Shown here one piece after another: positions 47,877 to 60,082 of a stretch of 64,000 bases of DNA (position 1 is its first letter; every line of letters starts with the position of its first letter). The position numbers and the translations under genes were made by a program. The stretch is from Marmoricola sp. (GTDB lineage: Bacteria; Actinomycetota; Actinomycetes; Propionibacteriales; Nocardioidaceae), in NCBI GenBank assembly GCA_025965315.1, contig JAOPXD010000107.1, positions 45,765 through 109,764 on the forward strand. Reading direction: 5' to 3'. Under the pieces are notes generated by a model. That model made no database searches and was not told the DNA's origin. It saw only the letters and a list, made by a program, of their open reading frames with translations.

Positions 47877-48674
47877 ATGGCGAAGAGTTCCCGTACGCCG
47901 TTGATGGCGGGCAACTGGAAGATGAACCTCAACCACCACGAGGCCGTGCACCTGGTCCAGAAGCTAGCCCTCGGCCTGGCGGACAAGAAGCACGACTTCG
48001 GTGCGGTCGAGGTTGTCGTCGTGCCGCCCTTCACCGACATCCGCTCGGTGCAGACCACCGTCGACGGCGGGCAGCTGCTCATCAAGTACGGCGCCCAGGA
48101 CATCTCCACCCACGACGACGGGGCCTACACCGGCGAGATCTCGGCGGCGATGCTCGCCAAGCTCGGGTGCTCCTACGTCGTGGTCGGGCACTCCGAGCGG
48201 CGCGAGTACCACGGCGAGGACGACGGGCTGGTCAATGCGAAGGCCCACAAGGCGCTGGCAGCGGGGATCACTCCGATCGTCTGCGTCGGCGAGGGCCTGG
48301 AGATCCGGCAGTCCGGTGAGCACGTCGCGTACACCGTGGCGCAGCTCGATGGCTCGCTCGCCGGGTTCACCGGCGCGCAGGTCGCCGGGCTGGTCGTCGC
48401 CTACGAGCCGGTCTGGGCGATCGGCACCGGAGAGGTCGCCACTCCCGAGGACGCTCAGGAGGTCTGCGCAGCGCTGCGTGCCCGGATCGCCGAGACGCTC
48501 GGCGACGACGCCGCTGCCGGCGTACGGGTGCTGTACGGCGGTTCGGTGAAGGCCAACAACATCGCCGGCATCATGCAGAAGGCAGACGTGGACGGCGCCC
48601 TGGTCGGTGGCGCCAGTCTCCAGGCCGACGAATTCGGCGGGATCTGCCGGTTCTACGACATGCCCGTCCTCTGA
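47877..48674 (+). CDS. tpiA: Triosephosphate isomerase
   Basis: [51 protein letters not shown]. Confidence 0.98.
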   Translation: MAKSSRTPLMAGNWKMNLNHHEAVHLVQKLALGLADKKHDFGAVEVVVVPPFTDIRSVQTTVDGGQLLIKYGAQDISTHDDGAYTGEISAAMLAKLGCSYVVVGHSERREYHGEDDGLVNAKAHKALAAGITPIVCVGEGLEIRQSGEHVAYTVAQLDGSLAGFTGAQVAGLVVAYEPVWAIGTGEVATPEDAQEVCAALRARIAETLGDDAAAGVRVLYGGSVKANNIAGIMQKADVDGALVGGASLQADEFGGICRFYDMPVL

Positions 48675-48725
48675 GTTCCCTCCCTGAAGCACTGAACGAC
48701 CTACTCGTCCGTTAGGATTTGCGCC

Positions 48726-48962
48726 GTGATCACCGTCTTCCAGATCCTGCTCGTCATCTCGAGCCTCCTCATGATCGTCCTCGTGCTCCTGCACAAGGGA
48801 CGCGGCGGCGGCCTGTCCGACATGTTCGGCGGTGGCGTCTCCAGCGGCCTCGGTGGCTCGTCGGTCGCGGAGCGCAACCTCGACCGGATCACGATCGGCA
48901 TCGGTCTGGTCTGGTTCGCCTGCGTCATCGGCCTGGGCCTGCTGCTCAAGACCAGCAACTGA
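48726..48962 (+). CDS. secG: Preprotein translocase subunit SecG
   Basis: VITVFQILLVISSLLMIVLVLLHKGRGGGLSDMFGGG. Confidence 0.94.
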   Translation: MITVFQILLVISSLLMIVLVLLHKGRGGGLSDMFGGGVSSGLGGSSVAERNLDRITIGIGLVWFACVIGLGLLLKTSN

Positions 48963-48963
48963 C

Positions 48964-49323
48964 ATGGCAGGCGGAGGTAGTGCCATCCGTGGCAGCCGTG
49001 TGGGCGCAGGCCCCATGGGCGAGGCCGAGCGCGGCGAGGCCGCACCCCGGCAGAACGTCACGTACTTCTGCTCCCAGGAGCACCGGACGCTGATCGCGTT
49101 CGCCGTCGAGGCGCAGGTCCCCGAGTCGTGGGACTGCCCCAAGTGCGGATTGCCGGCGAGCGTCGACTCCGACAACCCGCCGCCGCCGAAGAAGGTCGAG
49201 CCCTACAAGACGCACCTGGCCTACGTGAAGGAGCGTCGCTCCGAGGCGGAGGCCAAGGACATCCTCGACGAGGCGCTGCAGACGCTGCGCACCAAGCGCA
49301 AGAGCGGCGAAGTCGTCTTCTGA
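48964..49323 (+). CDS. rbpA: RNA polymerase-binding protein RbpA
   Basis: MAGGGSAIRGSRVGAGPMGEAERGEAAPRQNVTYFCSQEHRTLIAFA...PESWDCPKCGLPA. Confidence 0.95.
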   Translation: MAGGGSAIRGSRVGAGPMGEAERGEAAPRQNVTYFCSQEHRTLIAFAVEAQVPESWDCPKCGLPASVDSDNPPPPKKVEPYKTHLAYVKERRSEAEAKDILDEALQTLRTKRKSGEVVF

Positions 49324-49362
49324 CCCATCCTCGGGCGCGGCTGCGTGCCCCGTAGGACGGCA

Positions 49363-50079
49363 CTAGCTCACTGGTGCCTCGGCGGCTGCCCGGTCGACAT
49401 ACCAGGTGACCGACGGTCCGGCGATGCCCCGTGCCGGGGTCTCCTGCACGGTGCCGTCGAAGGCCCACGCCCGTTGTGCAGCGGCAGCCTTCTCCTCCCC
49501 GGTGACCAGGAACCAGACCGCCTTGCTGCGGTTGAGCGCGGCGAAGGTCAGGCTGACCCGCTCCGGAGGCGGCTTGGGCGAGTCGTGAACCGCCACCGCG
49601 ATGCCGTCCTCGTCGAGCTGCAGGTACTGGGGGAAGAGGGAGGCGACGTGGCCGTCGGGACCCATGCCCAGCATCACCAGATCGAACTCGCCGCTGCCCT
49701 CGCCGCGGAGCAGGCTGGCGTACAGGTCGGCCGCCGCCTCGACGTCCGCGACGTCCTCGGTGGCCGGAACCTCGTGCACCCGCGTCGCGCCGACCCGGTC
49801 CAGCAGGTCTGCGCGTGCCTGGACCGCGTTCCGGTCGGGGCTGTCGCGGGGGACGAAGCGCTCGTCACCGAACCAGAACACCACCCGGTTCCAGTCCACC
49901 TCGTACCGGCCGCTCTCAGCCGCGATGGCCAGGTGCACCAGACGGGCGACGGTGCCGCCCGTCAGGACGACGTGAGGAACCTCGCCGCGGGCCTGGGCGT
50001 CCTGGATCCGCTCCAGGAACGCCTCCGCGACGGCGTCGGCCACGGCAGCCGGGTCAGCAGAGACGACCACGTCGCGCAT
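49363..50079 (-). CDS. pgl: 6-phosphogluconolactonase
   Basis: MRDVVVSADPAAVADAVAEAFLERI...VVLTGGTVARLVH...FWFGDERFVPRDSPDRN...LVMLGMGPDGHVASLFP. Confidence 0.93.
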   Translation of the reverse strand: MRDVVVSADPAAVADAVAEAFLERIQDAQARGEVPHVVLTGGTVARLVHLAIAAESGRYEVDWNRVVFWFGDERFVPRDSPDRNAVQARADLLDRVGATRVHEVPATEDVADVEAAADLYASLLRGEGSGEFDLVMLGMGPDGHVASLFPQYLQLDEDGIAVAVHDSPKPPPERVSLTFAALNRSKAVWFLVTGEEKAAAAQRAWAFDGTVQETPARGIAGPSVTWYVDRAAAEAPVS

Positions 50080-50990
50080 CAGGCGTCCTTGCGCAGCTTC
50101 AGGAGCCGCTTGGCGGTCGCCTGGTAGACGGTGTCCTCGTCGAGGCGCCGGAGCTCCTCGGCCAGCAGGTCGGGCAGCGCACGGCGGCGCAGGGCCACCG
50201 GTCGGTCCGGGCGACCGGGCGAGGAGAACGATGCGAGCCGGCCGTCGGATCGGCTGATCCGGATCGTTCCGTCCTTCGTGTCCAGGACCACCTCGGTGAT
50301 GCCGGGCCCAGACGAGTTCGCGCGCTCCACGGGGACGTGCAGCCGGTCGCTGAGCCAGGCCAGCAGCAGGTCGGCGCTCGGGCTGATCCGCTCCGCGGTC
50401 ACCTTGGCGCCGCGCACCTTCAGCGGCTGCTGGTCCAGGGCTGCTGCGAGCAGCGCACGCCACGGCGTGATCCGGGTCCACGCCAGGTCGGTGTTCCCCT
50501 TCTCGTACGCCGAGCACTGCAGCTGCATCGCCTTGGTCTTGTTCCGCGACGCCGCCGAGGCGTCGGTGATCCGGCGCTGTGCCAGGGACCCGAGCGGGTC
50601 GGAGCCCGGGTCGGCGGGCGCGTCCGTGGGCCACCAGACAGCCACGGGGGAGTCGGGAAGCAACAAGGGGAGCACGACGGACTCGGGGTGCTTCACGACC
50701 TCGCCCTTCAGGCGGATGACGGCGCTCTCGCCGGTCCAGTCGTCGCCGATGCCGACCTGCGCGTTGACGACCGCGTGACCGCGGGCGTCGCCCAGGATGA
50801 CGGCGAGGACCCGTGCCGGGTGCTCCCGGGACGCCTTGCGTGCGGCCTTCAGCGAGTCCTGGGCGACGTCCTCGTCGACGACGATCACCAAGGTCATCAC
50901 CATGCCCATCGCGGGGCTACCGGCCTTCGTACGCGCTCGGACGAATTCGGCGGCGATCGCGGCGGAATTGGTGTCGAGGAGCTCTGTCAT
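50079..50990 (-). CDS. opcA: Glucose-6-phosphate dehydrogenase assembly protein OpcA
   Basis: [40 protein letters not shown]; between pgl and zwf. Confidence 0.93.
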   Translation of the reverse strand: MTELLDTNSAAIAAEFVRARTKAGSPAMGMVMTLVIVVDEDVAQDSLKAARKASREHPARVLAVILGDARGHAVVNAQVGIGDDWTGESAVIRLKGEVVKHPESVVLPLLLPDSPVAVWWPTDAPADPGSDPLGSLAQRRITDASAASRNKTKAMQLQCSAYEKGNTDLAWTRITPWRALLAAALDQQPLKVRGAKVTAERISPSADLLLAWLSDRLHVPVERANSSGPGITEVVLDTKDGTIRISRSDGRLASFSSPGRPDRPVALRRRALPDLLAEELRRLDEDTVYQATAKRLLKLRKDA

Positions 50991-52519
50991 GGCCTTCTCC
51001 AGGTCCGGCCGTCGCGGGCCAGCATCGCATCGGCGGACGCCGGTCCCCACCCGCCGGACGCGTAGTCCTCGGGACGGCCCTTCTTCGCCCAGTGCGCCAG
51101 GATCGGGTCGAGGATCTGCCACGACAGCTCGACCTCCTCGTGGCGGGGGAACAGCGGCGGATCGCCGAGCAGTACATCGAGGATCAACCGTTCGTAGGCC
51201 TCCGGGGACGCCTCGGTGAACGAACCGCCGTACGCGAAGTCCATGTTCACGTCACGGATCTCCATCGCTGTTCCGGGAACCTTGGAGCCGAACCGGATGG
51301 TCATGCCCTCGTCAGGCTGAACCCGGATCACGATTGCGTTCTGGCCCAGCGACTCCGTGGAGGTCGCGCTGAACGGCTGGTGCGGGGCCTTCTTCAGCAC
51401 CACCGCGACCTCGGTGACACGGCGGCCCAGCCGCTTGCCGGTCCGCAGGTAGAACGGCACCCCGGCCCAGCGTCGGTTCTCGACGTTGAGGGTGACCGCC
51501 GCGTAGGTCTCCGTGGTGGACCGTGCGCCGATCCCGTCCTCCTCGCAGAAGCCGATCACCTTCTCCCCGCCGGCCCAGCCCGCGGCGTACTGGCCGCGGG
51601 CGGTGGCGAGGTCGAGGCGACGAGGCAGGGTGACCGAGGACAGCACCTTGAGCTTCTCGATCCGCAAGCTTTCCGCGTCGAACGACCGCGGCTCCTCCAT
51701 GGCGACCAGGGCCATCAGCTGGAGGAGGTGGTTCTGGATCACGTCACGGGCCGCGCCGACCCCGTCGTAGTAGCCGGCCCGGCCGCCGATACCGACGTCC
51801 TCGGCCATGGTGATCTGCACGTGATCGACGTAGTTGGCGTTCCAGATCGGCTCGAACAGGTTGTTCGCGAACCGCATCGCCAAGATGTTCTGGACCGTCT
51901 CCTTGCCCAGGTAGTGGTCGATCCGGAAGATCGAGCCGGAGTCGAAGACCTGGCCGAGGATGTCGTTGAGCTCGCGGGCGGACTCGAGGTCGTGGCCGAA
52001 CGGCTTCTCCACCACCACGCGTCGCCAGGACCCCTCCTTCGGCTCTGCGAGGCCGTGTTCCTTGAGCTGCCCCGCGACAGCCCCGAAGAACGACGGCGGG
52101 ATGGCCATGTAGAACGCGTGATTTCCCTGGGTGCCCCGGGTCTCGTCGAGCTCGTCGATCGTCCGGCGCAGGTTGCCGAAGGCGACGTCGTCGTCGAAGG
52201 CTCCGGGCACGAACCGGAAACCCTCGGCGAGCTGGTTCCAGACCTCTTCGCGGAACTCCGTCCTGGAGTGCTCGCGCACCGAGTCGTGGACGATCTGGGC
52301 GAAGTCCTCGTCGGCCCAGTCGCGTCGGGCGAAGCCGACCAGGCTGAACCCGGGCGGCAGCAGTCCCCGGTTGGCGAGGTCGTAGATCGCCGGCATGACC
52401 TTCTTGCGCGACAGGTCGCCGGTGACGCCGAAGAGCACCATCCCGCACGGCCCGGCGATGCGCGGGAGGCGTCGGTCGGACGGGTCGCGCAGCGGGTTGA
52501 CGTACGGGGTCTCGGTCAT
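50987..52519 (-). CDS. zwf: Glucose-6-phosphate dehydrogenase
   Basis: [64 protein letters not shown]. Confidence 0.97.
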   Translation of the reverse strand: MTETPYVNPLRDPSDRRLPRIAGPCGMVLFGVTGDLSRKKVMPAIYDLANRGLLPPGFSLVGFARRDWADEDFAQIVHDSVREHSRTEFREEVWNQLAEGFRFVPGAFDDDVAFGNLRRTIDELDETRGTQGNHAFYMAIPPSFFGAVAGQLKEHGLAEPKEGSWRRVVVEKPFGHDLESARELNDILGQVFDSGSIFRIDHYLGKETVQNILAMRFANNLFEPIWNANYVDHVQITMAEDVGIGGRAGYYDGVGAARDVIQNHLLQLMALVAMEEPRSFDAESLRIEKLKVLSSVTLPRRLDLATARGQYAAGWAGGEKVIGFCEEDGIGARSTTETYAAVTLNVENRRWAGVPFYLRTGKRLGRRVTEVAVVLKKAPHQPFSATSTESLGQNAIVIRVQPDEGMTIRFGSKVPGTAMEIRDVNMDFAYGGSFTEASPEAYERLILDVLLGDPPLFPRHEEVELSWQILDPILAHWAKKGRPEDYASGGWGPASADAMLARDGRTWRRP

Positions 52520-54174
52520 CCGCGGTGCTCCCGGTAGTAGGCGATCAGGGCCTGGGTCGAGGTGTCCTGCTCGGCGGCGGCAGCAGAGTCACCGGAGACC
52601 GCGGGCCCGAGCTGCAGTGCGAGCTGCTTACCGAGCTCGACGCCCCACTGGTCGAAGCTGTCGATGCCCCAGACCACGCCCTGGGTGAAGGTGATGTGTT
52701 CGTAGAGGGCGATCAGCTGACCGAGCACAGCGGGGGTCAGCGCCGGGGCCATGATCGAGGCGGTCGGTCGGTTACCCCCGAAGACCCGGGCCGGGACGAT
52801 TGCCTCGGCGGTGCCCTCTGCGCGCACCTCGTCCGCGGTCTTGCCCAGGGCCAGTGCCCGCGTCTGGGCGAAGAAGTTGGCGAGGAACAGCTCGTGGACG
52901 TCGGTCTCGCCGTCCTTCAGCGGGTACGCCGGGTTGGCGAACGCGATGAAGTCGGCCGGGATCAGCCGGGTGCCCTGGTGGATCAGCTGGTAGAAGGCAT
53001 GCTGACCGTTGGTACCGGGCTCACCCCAGAAGATCTCGCCGGTGTCGTTGTCCACCGGGGTGCCGTCCCAGCGGACGCCCTTGCCGTTGGACTCCATCGT
53101 CAGCTGTTGCAGGTACGCCGGGAACCGGTGCAGCAGCTGCGAGTACGGGAGCACCGCGTGCGTGCCAGCGCCGAGGAAGTTGGTGTACCAGACGTTGAGC
53201 AGGCCCATCAGGACCGGGACGTTGCGGCTCAGCTCCGTCGTGTGGAAGTGGTCGTCCATCGCATGCAGCCCGGAGAGGAACTCTCCGAACCGCTCTGGCC
53301 CGATGGCGATGACCAGCGAGGTTCCGATGGCCGAGTCGACCGAGTACCGACCGCCCACCCAGTCCCAGAACCCGAAGGCGTTCGCCGGGTCGATCCCGAA
53401 GTCTGCGACCTTGTCGAGGGCAGTGGAGACGGCGACGAAGTGCTTGGCTACTGCACCGTCCCCGAGCCCCGGGGAGACGGCGTCGAGACCCGCCAGGAGC
53501 CAGCTCCGGCAGAGCCGGGCGTTGGTGAGCGTCTCCAGGGTGCCGAAGGTCTTGCTGGCCACGATGAACAGGGTGGTGGCGGGATCGAGACCGGCGAGCT
53601 TGGTGGCGCAGTCGGTCGGGTCGATGTTGCTGATGAACCGGCACTCCAGGCCGTCCTGGACGTACGGCTTGAGGGCTTCGTACGCCATCACCGGTCCGAG
53701 GTCGGAGCCGCCGATCCCGATGTTGACGACGGTGGTGATCGGTTTGCCGGTGACTCCGGTCCACTCTCCGGTACGGACCCGCTCCGCGAAGGCGTACATC
53801 CGGTCGAGCACCTCGTGCACGCCGGCGACCACGTCGTGGCCATCGACCTCCAGTACGGCGTCAGCCGGAAGGCGCAGAGCAGTGTGCAGGACCGGCCGGT
53901 TCTCGGTGCCGTTGATCCGGTCGCCCCGGAACATCGCGTCCCGCCGCTCGACCAGACCGACCTCGTCCGCCAGACCGAGCAGGACCTCGAGGAGCTCGTC
54001 GGTGACCAGCCCCTTGGACAGGTCGACGTACAGTTCGGCGGCGTCGAAGGCGTAGCGCTGAGCGCGACCTGGATCCTGCGCGAACCAGGCGCGCAGGTCC
54101 GGTTCGAACCCGTCGGCGATCCCGGCCAGCCTCGTCCAGGATCCGGTCTTCGTGGGATCGACCGGACCGGTCAT
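52516..54174 (-). CDS. pgi: Glucose-6-phosphate isomerase
   Basis: ATG 54174 [57 protein letters not shown]. Confidence 0.96.
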   Translation of the reverse strand: MTGPVDPTKTGSWTRLAGIADGFEPDLRAWFAQDPGRAQRYAFDAAELYVDLSKGLVTDELLEVLLGLADEVGLVERRDAMFRGDRINGTENRPVLHTALRLPADAVLEVDGHDVVAGVHEVLDRMYAFAERVRTGEWTGVTGKPITTVVNIGIGGSDLGPVMAYEALKPYVQDGLECRFISNIDPTDCATKLAGLDPATTLFIVASKTFGTLETLTNARLCRSWLLAGLDAVSPGLGDGAVAKHFVAVSTALDKVADFGIDPANAFGFWDWVGGRYSVDSAIGTSLVIAIGPERFGEFLSGLHAMDDHFHTTELSRNVPVLMGLLNVWYTNFLGAGTHAVLPYSQLLHRFPAYLQQLTMESNGKGVRWDGTPVDNDTGEIFWGEPGTNGQHAFYQLIHQGTRLIPADFIAFANPAYPLKDGETDVHELFLANFFAQTRALALGKTADEVRAEGTAEAIVPARVFGGNRPTASIMAPALTPAVLGQLIALYEHITFTQGVVWGIDSFDQWGVELGKQLALQLGPAVSGDSAAAAEQDTSTQALIAYYREHRG

Positions 54175-55274
54175 ACCCGAGCCTGCTCCAGGCTCGCCCC
54201 GACAGTCTCCAAGAGCTCGGACCAGGCGGTGACGAACTTCTCGACGCCCTCGGAGATCAGGACGGCGATGACGTCGTCGTAGTCGATACCTGCTGCCGCC
54301 AGGGCATCCATGGTGTCGTGGGCCTCGGCGTAGAAGGGTCGCACCCGGTCGCCTCGGACGACGCCGTGGTCGGCGACAGCCTGGAGTGTCTTCTCGGGCA
54401 TCGTGTTCACGGTTTCCTCGACGACCAGGTCGATGACGTACATGGTGTCGTCGTACTCGGGGTTCTTGACGCCGGTCGATGCCCACAGCGGGCGCTGCTT
54501 GTTGGCGCCGGAGCCCTCCAGCGAGGTCCAGCGGTCGGTGCTGAAGAACGACTCGAAGGCCTCGTAGGCCAGCCGTGCGTTCGCGACACCGGCCCGGCCC
54601 TTCAGCGAGGCGTCGGCGCCAGCCGCGTCCAGGCGGGCGTCGATCTCGGAGTCGACCCGGCTGACGAAGAACGACGCCACCGAGTGGATCGTGCTCAGGT
54701 CGTGCCCGTTGCCCTGAGCCTGCTCGATGCCGGCGACGTACGCCTCCATCACCTGGGCGTACTGGTCGAGCCCGAAGATCAGGGTCACGTTCACGCTGAT
54801 CCCGGCAGCGAGCGTCGCCGTGATCGCCGGGCAGCCTTCGGGGGTGCCGGGGATCTTGATGAGCAGGTTGGGCCGGTCGACGGCCTCCCAGAGCTTTGCC
54901 GCCTCCGCGACGGTGGCGTCGGTGTCGTGCGCAAGCCCGGGGGAGACCTCGATGGAGACCCGGCCGTCGATGCCGTCGGTCGCGTCGAACACCTCACGCA
55001 GGACGTCGCAGGCGTTCCGGACGTCGGTGGTGGTCAACCCGAAGACGGTCTCCTCCACGTCGGCACCGGTGGCCGCGAGCTCACGGACCTGGGCGTCGTA
55101 CCGCTCGCCGTTGGCCAGGGCGCCGGCGAAGATCGAGGGGTTGGTGGTGACGCCCACGACGGACGAGGTCTTCACCAGGTCAGCGAGGTTGCCGGTCTCG
55201 AGGCGTTCGCGGGACAGGTCGTCGAGCCAGATGGACACACCGGCTTCGGAGAGCTGCTTGAGACGATCAGACAT
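54171..55274 (-). CDS. tal: Transaldolase
   Basis: [71 protein letters not shown]. Confidence 0.97.
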   Translation of the reverse strand: MSDRLKQLSEAGVSIWLDDLSRERLETGNLADLVKTSSVVGVTTNPSIFAGALANGERYDAQVRELAATGADVEETVFGLTTTDVRNACDVLREVFDATDGIDGRVSIEVSPGLAHDTDATVAEAAKLWEAVDRPNLLIKIPGTPEGCPAITATLAAGISVNVTLIFGLDQYAQVMEAYVAGIEQAQGNGHDLSTIHSVASFFVSRVDSEIDARLDAAGADASLKGRAGVANARLAYEAFESFFSTDRWTSLEGSGANKQRPLWASTGVKNPEYDDTMYVIDLVVEETVNTMPEKTLQAVADHGVVRGDRVRPFYAEAHDTMDALAAAGIDYDDVIAVLISEGVEKFVTAWSELLETVGASLEQARV

Positions 55275-55296
55275 GGTGATGCCTTCCTGTTGTGGA

Positions 55297-57423
55297 CTAG
55301 CGGTTGATGGCCTCCAGCGACCGCACGCTCTCCTCCGCAGCCAGCGTCACGGCTTCCGCCGTGATGCCGAACTCCCGGTAGAGGGTGTCGAAGTCGGCGG
55401 AACCCCCGAAGTGCTCCAGCGAGACGCTGCGGCCGTGGTCGCCGACCAGGTCGCGCCAGCCCTGGGCGATACCGGCCTCGACGCTGACCCGAGCCTTCAC
55501 GGCCGGCAGCAGGACCGAGTCGCGGTAGGACTTGTCCTGGGCGTCGAACCACTCGCGGCACGGCAGCGAGACGACCCGGGCGTTGATGCCCTTGGCGGCC
55601 AGCTGCTCGCGGGCGTTGACGGCAAGCTGGACCTCGGACCCGGTGCCGATCAGGATCACGTCCGGCGTCCCTTCGGTGTCGAGGAGCACGTAGCCCCCCT
55701 TGGCCACGCCGTCCGCGGTGCTGTACCCGTTCTCGCCGCGCGGGAACGTCGGGACGTTCTGGCGGGTCAGAATCAGGGCAGAGGGGCGGTCGGTGTTGCG
55801 CATGACCGCCTTCCACGCCTCGGTGGTCTCGTTGCCGTCAGCAGGGCGGATGACGTCCAGGCCGGGGATCGCTCGTAGCGCGGCGAGGTGCTCGACCGGC
55901 TGGTGGGTCGGGCCGTCCTCGCCAAGACCGATCGAGTCGTGGGTCCAGACGTAGGTGGTCGGAAGCTTCATCAGAGCCGCGAGACGAACCGCGGGACGCA
56001 TGTAGTCGGAGAACACCATGAAGGTGCCGCCGAAGACCCGGGTGCCGCCGTGCAGGGCGATCCCGTTCATGAGCGAACCCATGGCGTGCTCACGGATGCC
56101 GAAGTGCAGCACCCGGCCGAACGGGTTGCCGCTCCAGTGCGGCGTCTGCCACTCGCCCGGGGTCACACTGGGCGAGCCCTTGATCGTGGTGTTGTTCGAG
56201 CCGGCCAGGTCGGCTGAGCCGCCCCAGAACTCCGGGAGCTGGGCCGCGAGGGCGTTGATGATCTCTCCCGAGGCGACGCGGGTGGCGACGCCCTTGGCGC
56301 CAGCCTCGTACGTCGGCAGGTCCGCGTCCCAGCCGTCCGGGAGGGAACGGGTCTGCATGCGCGCGAAGAGGGCAGCCCGCTCGGGCTGGTCGGAGGCCCA
56401 GGTAGCGAACTGCTCGTCCCAAGCGGCAACCTCGCTCGTGCCGCGGGAGACCAGGCTCCGGGTGTGCTCGATGACGTCCTCGGGGACGTTGAAGGTGAGG
56501 TCGGGGTCGAAGCCCATCACTGTCTTCGTGGCGGCGATCTCCTCGGCGCCGAGGGCGGAGCCGTGCGAGGCCTCGGTGTTCTGCGCCTTCGGGGCCGGCC
56601 AGGCGATGATCGTGTTCAGCACGATCAGGCTCGGCTTGTCGGCCGTGTCCTCGGCGGCGTTCAGCGCGTCCCACAGGGCCGGAACGTCCTCGTGGTAACC
56701 GGCGCCGTCCGCGTGGTTGCCGTCCTTGGTCCAGTCGACCGTCTGGACGTGCCAGCCGTAGGCCTCGTAGCGCTTGGCGACGTCCTCGGTGAACGCGATC
56801 TGGGTGTCGCCCTCGATGCTGATCCGGTTGGCGTCGTAGATCAGGGTCAGGTTCCCGAGCTGCTGGTGGCCCGCGATCGAGGAGGCCTCGGCGCTGACGC
56901 CCTCCTCGAGGTCGCCGTCGGAACAGATGGCGTAGACGTGGTGGTCGAACGGTCCGTCGACCCCCTGGCTGCTCTCGGGGTCGAAGAGGCCCTTCTCGCG
57001 GCGGGCGGCGAGCGCCATCCCGACAGCGTTGGCGACGCCCTGGCCGAGCGGCCCGGTCGTGGTCTCGACACCGGCGGTGTGGCCGTGCTCGGGGTGACCC
57101 GGCGTACGGCTGCCCCAGGTGCGCAGTGCCTTGAGGTCGTCGAGCTCGAGACCGAAGCCGCCGAGGTAGAGCTGCGTGTACAGGGTGATCGAGGAGTGAC
57201 CGCAGGACAGGACGAACCGGTCGCGATTGGGCCAGGTCGGGTTCGCCGGGGCGTGCCGCATCCGCTTCTGGAAGAGCAGGTAGGCCACTGGAGCGAGGCT
57301 CATCGCCGTACCGGGGTGCCCGTTTCCTACCTTTTGCACCGCGTCCATCGCGAGGGCGCGGGCGGTGTCCACCGCTCGCTGGTCGAGTTCGGTCCATTCC
57401 AGCGGAGTGCGCGCGTTGCTCAT
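55297..57423 (-). CDS. tkt: Transketolase
   Basis: [82 protein letters not shown] at 57423 ([10 protein letters not shown]). Confidence 0.97.
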   Translation of the reverse strand: MSNARTPLEWTELDQRAVDTARALAMDAVQKVGNGHPGTAMSLAPVAYLLFQKRMRHAPANPTWPNRDRFVLSCGHSSITLYTQLYLGGFGLELDDLKALRTWGSRTPGHPEHGHTAGVETTTGPLGQGVANAVGMALAARREKGLFDPESSQGVDGPFDHHVYAICSDGDLEEGVSAEASSIAGHQQLGNLTLIYDANRISIEGDTQIAFTEDVAKRYEAYGWHVQTVDWTKDGNHADGAGYHEDVPALWDALNAAEDTADKPSLIVLNTIIAWPAPKAQNTEASHGSALGAEEIAATKTVMGFDPDLTFNVPEDVIEHTRSLVSRGTSEVAAWDEQFATWASDQPERAALFARMQTRSLPDGWDADLPTYEAGAKGVATRVASGEIINALAAQLPEFWGGSADLAGSNNTTIKGSPSVTPGEWQTPHWSGNPFGRVLHFGIREHAMGSLMNGIALHGGTRVFGGTFMVFSDYMRPAVRLAALMKLPTTYVWTHDSIGLGEDGPTHQPVEHLAALRAIPGLDVIRPADGNETTEAWKAVMRNTDRPSALILTRQNVPTFPRGENGYSTADGVAKGGYVLLDTEGTPDVILIGTGSEVQLAVNAREQLAAKGINARVVSLPCREWFDAQDKSYRDSVLLPAVKARVSVEAGIAQGWRDLVGDHGRSVSLEHFGGSADFDTLYREFGITAEAVTLAAEESVRSLEAINR

Positions 57424-57546
57424 AGGTACGAGCCTACCCACGCCGAATGTCGCGTAGCGAACCGGCACAGATAGACTCTGGCGAGAACCGGGCAGCTGGT
57501 TCCCCGAGTTTCCCTGTTCGCACTGCTCCATGAAGGCGAGGCCTGC

Positions 57547-58500
57547 GTGACCGCGCTCGACTCCGAGGTGTCCCTGACGGGACAGGCCCCGGAAGGAGCG
57601 ACCCTCCGGGATGTCGTCGCCGCGTACGTCGGGCTGACAAAACCGCGGGTCATCGAGCTCCTCCTGCTCACGACGGTCCCCGTGATGTTCTTCGCGCACA
57701 AGGGCGTGCCGTCACTCGGCCTGGTGATCGCGACAGTCCTGGGCGGCACGTTGTCCGCGGGCAGCGCGAACGCTCTCAACTGCGTCTACGACCGCGACAT
57801 CGACGAGCAGATGCGTCGCACCCGGCGCCGGGCACTGCCGCGGCACATGGTGTCGCCGCGCTCGGCCTTCGTGTTCGGCATCGTGCTCGCAGTCATCTCG
57901 ACGCTGGTGCTCGGCTTCTTCGTGAACTGGCTCTCTGCCGGGCTGGCTCTGGCCGCATCGGCCTTCTACCTGTTCGTCTACACGATGCTGCTCAAGCGTC
58001 GTACGACGCAGAACATCGTGTGGGGCGGGTTGGCCGGCTGCTTCCCGGCCCTGATCGGTTGGACCGCCGTCACCAACGAGCTCGCCTGGGCGCCGGTCGT
58101 CCTGTTCGCCGTTGTGTTCTTCTGGACCCCTCCGCACACCTGGGCCCTGGCGATGCGCTACCGCGAGGACTACGCCTCGGTCGACGTCCCGATGCTCCCG
58201 GTGCTGCGTACCGGCCGCCAGGTCGCGCTACAGATCGTCGCCTACTCGTGGGTGATGGTGGCGGTCTCGCTGTTGCTCTGGCCCGTTGCCGACACCGGGA
58301 TCGTCTATCCGATCGCCGCTACGGTGCTGGGCCTGATGTTCCTCGTCGAGGCGCACCTGATGTACCACCGGGCCAGGAACAGCAACGAGCTGGCGGTGAT
58401 CAAGCCGATGAGGCTCTTCCACTGGTCGAACCTGTACCTGTCGCTGCTCTTCGTCGCCGTCGCGCTCGACCCGTTGCTGACCTCGGGCGCCGGACGCTAG
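57547..58500 (+). CDS. ctaB: Protoheme IX farnesyltransferase (heme O synthase)
   Basis: [66 protein letters not shown]. Confidence 0.96.
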   Translation: MTALDSEVSLTGQAPEGATLRDVVAAYVGLTKPRVIELLLLTTVPVMFFAHKGVPSLGLVIATVLGGTLSAGSANALNCVYDRDIDEQMRRTRRRALPRHMVSPRSAFVFGIVLAVISTLVLGFFVNWLSAGLALAASAFYLFVYTMLLKRRTTQNIVWGGLAGCFPALIGWTAVTNELAWAPVVLFAVVFFWTPPHTWALAMRYREDYASVDVPMLPVLRTGRQVALQIVAYSWVMVAVSLLLWPVADTGIVYPIAATVLGLMFLVEAHLMYHRARNSNELAVIKPMRLFHWSNLYLSLLFVAVALDPLLTSGAGR

Positions 58501-59708
58501 ACCGGCCGTACCCACGGCTGCCGGCTCCGACCGGCCCGCACCTGGTGGTCGACCACCGCTCCGGTGCACACCACTCCGATCGCGAGGATCGCAGGTCCGA
58601 CGTGGTGCGGGAACTCCTCGGTGGCGAGGACCGCGGCCACCACGGTCAGCGTGCTCACGACGACCGGCGGCACCAGCGTGCGCAGGTCCCCGCTACCGAA
58701 GGCGTGGATCGCCCCCAGGGACACGAGGTAGACCGTCACCGCGGCAGCGACGCAGAGCGCCGCTTCCCGGTACCCCAGCCCGTGCCCCACGTGCTGGACC
58801 AGGTCGACGCTCGCGGCGAGCGATGCACCGACCGCGGCCACGGCGCCGAGGAGGAAGTAGTGCGCGTAGCCGAAGAAGAACCCGTTGCGGCCGCGGATGC
58901 ACTCGACTAGTGGGCGCTTGAAGTACACCCACCACAGGGAGAGGACCAGCAGGAGCCCACCGGCGATCACCATGGACAGGTCGGCGGAGATGCCGTGGCC
59001 GTCCAGGGTCGCCGAGATCGCCTGGGTGGTGGCCAGGATGACCTCGCCGAGCACGATGATGGTGAACAGCTCGAACCGCTCGACGATGTGCTCGACGTGC
59101 CACGGGGTCGATGCGCCGCCGGTGTTCTCCGCGACGTACGGGATCGCCAGCTCGGCAAACGCGAGCAGGACGAACGTGATCAGTGAGAGCGCGTCGCCGT
59201 GCACCCACAGCCGGCCCACCCAGAGGACCTGGACCAGGGTCACCCCGGCGGCGTAGCGCAGTGCGACGTCGCGGACCCGTGGGTCGTCGCGCGCCACCCT
59301 CAGCCACATCGGTACCAGGGCCGCCCGCATGATCAAGTACCCGATCACCACGATGGTGAAATCCGGCTCGTCACGGATCACGAACGGGATGCCGGCCGCG
59401 AGCACCAGCACGCCCGCCAGGATCACGAAGGTGGTCAGCCTGAAGACCACGTCCCCGGTGTCGTAGGCGCTCGCGAACCAGGAGTAGTTGAGCCAGGCCC
59501 ACCAGATCGCGAAGAACGTCATCGCGTATCCGACCAGGCCGGAGAAGTCCCCGGAGGAGAGGTCGTGGTGCAGGGCCGCGGCCGCCGCGGCGACCGCGAC
59601 GACGAAGCTCAGGTCGAAGAGCAGCTCGAGCGGCGTCGAGGCCCGGTGCTCCTCGTCAGGGTCGCGCCCGTTCAACGGGAGCTTCCAAGGCACGGCGGTG
59701 CTGGTCAC
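58497..59708 (-). CDS. Low-temperature-requirement protein A (LtrA) family membrane protein
   Basis: [52 protein letters not shown] start at 59708. Confidence 0.88.
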   Translation of the reverse strand: MTSTAVPWKLPLNGRDPDEEHRASTPLELLFDLSFVVAVAAAAAALHHDLSSGDFSGLVGYAMTFFAIWWAWLNYSWFASAYDTGDVVFRLTTFVILAGVLVLAAGIPFVIRDEPDFTIVVIGYLIMRAALVPMWLRVARDDPRVRDVALRYAAGVTLVQVLWVGRLWVHGDALSLITFVLLAFAELAIPYVAENTGGASTPWHVEHIVERFELFTIIVLGEVILATTQAISATLDGHGISADLSMVIAGGLLLVLSLWWVYFKRPLVECIRGRNGFFFGYAHYFLLGAVAAVGASLAASVDLVQHVGHGLGYREAALCVAAAVTVYLVSLGAIHAFGSGDLRTLVPPVVVSTLTVVAAVLATEEFPHHVGPAILAIGVVCTGAVVDHQVRAGRSRQPWVRPV

Positions 59709-60082
59709 GGTGTCCCCTTCGTAGGCGGCTGGATCGCGCAGGCCGCGGTGCCGCCGGGCATCCGGTGCCGGTTCGCCGCGATCCTCGGGTAGACGAGGTG
59801 GGCCAGCCCGCGCAGGCCCGGGGTGGCGAGCGCCAGCCCGACCAGGCCGGCACCACCGCGCTTGGCCCGGAGCGCTCGGATGATCGCGTCGGCACCGAGG
59901 GCGGTGACCTTGCCGTCGACCAGCCACCCGGCGTTCGCCGCTGCCTCGGTCGAGGTCACCTGGACGGCGTCCAGGTCGAGGGTGTGCCAGGCGATCGGGG
60001 CGGGGTCGAGCCAGTGCGCGGAGGTCGTGCAGAAGCCACAGTCGGCGTCGTACACGAGGTGTCCGTCGTTCGTGGTCGCCAT
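59705..60082 (-). CDS. DCC-family (DUF393) thiol-disulfide oxidoreductase-like protein
   Basis: HLVYDADCGFCTTSAHWL motif. Confidence 0.85.
   Translation of the reverse strand: MATTNDGHLVYDADCGFCTTSAHWLDPAPIAWHTLDLDAVQVTSTEAAANAGWLVDGKVTALGADAIIRALRAKRGGAGLVGLALATPGLRGLAHLVYPRIAANRHRMPGGTAACAIQPPTKGTP

Noticed and set aside
49363-50634. 423-aa reading of the pgl ORF
   Set aside because: The upstream part overlaps opcA in another frame; conserved pgl start MRDVVVSADP is at 50079.
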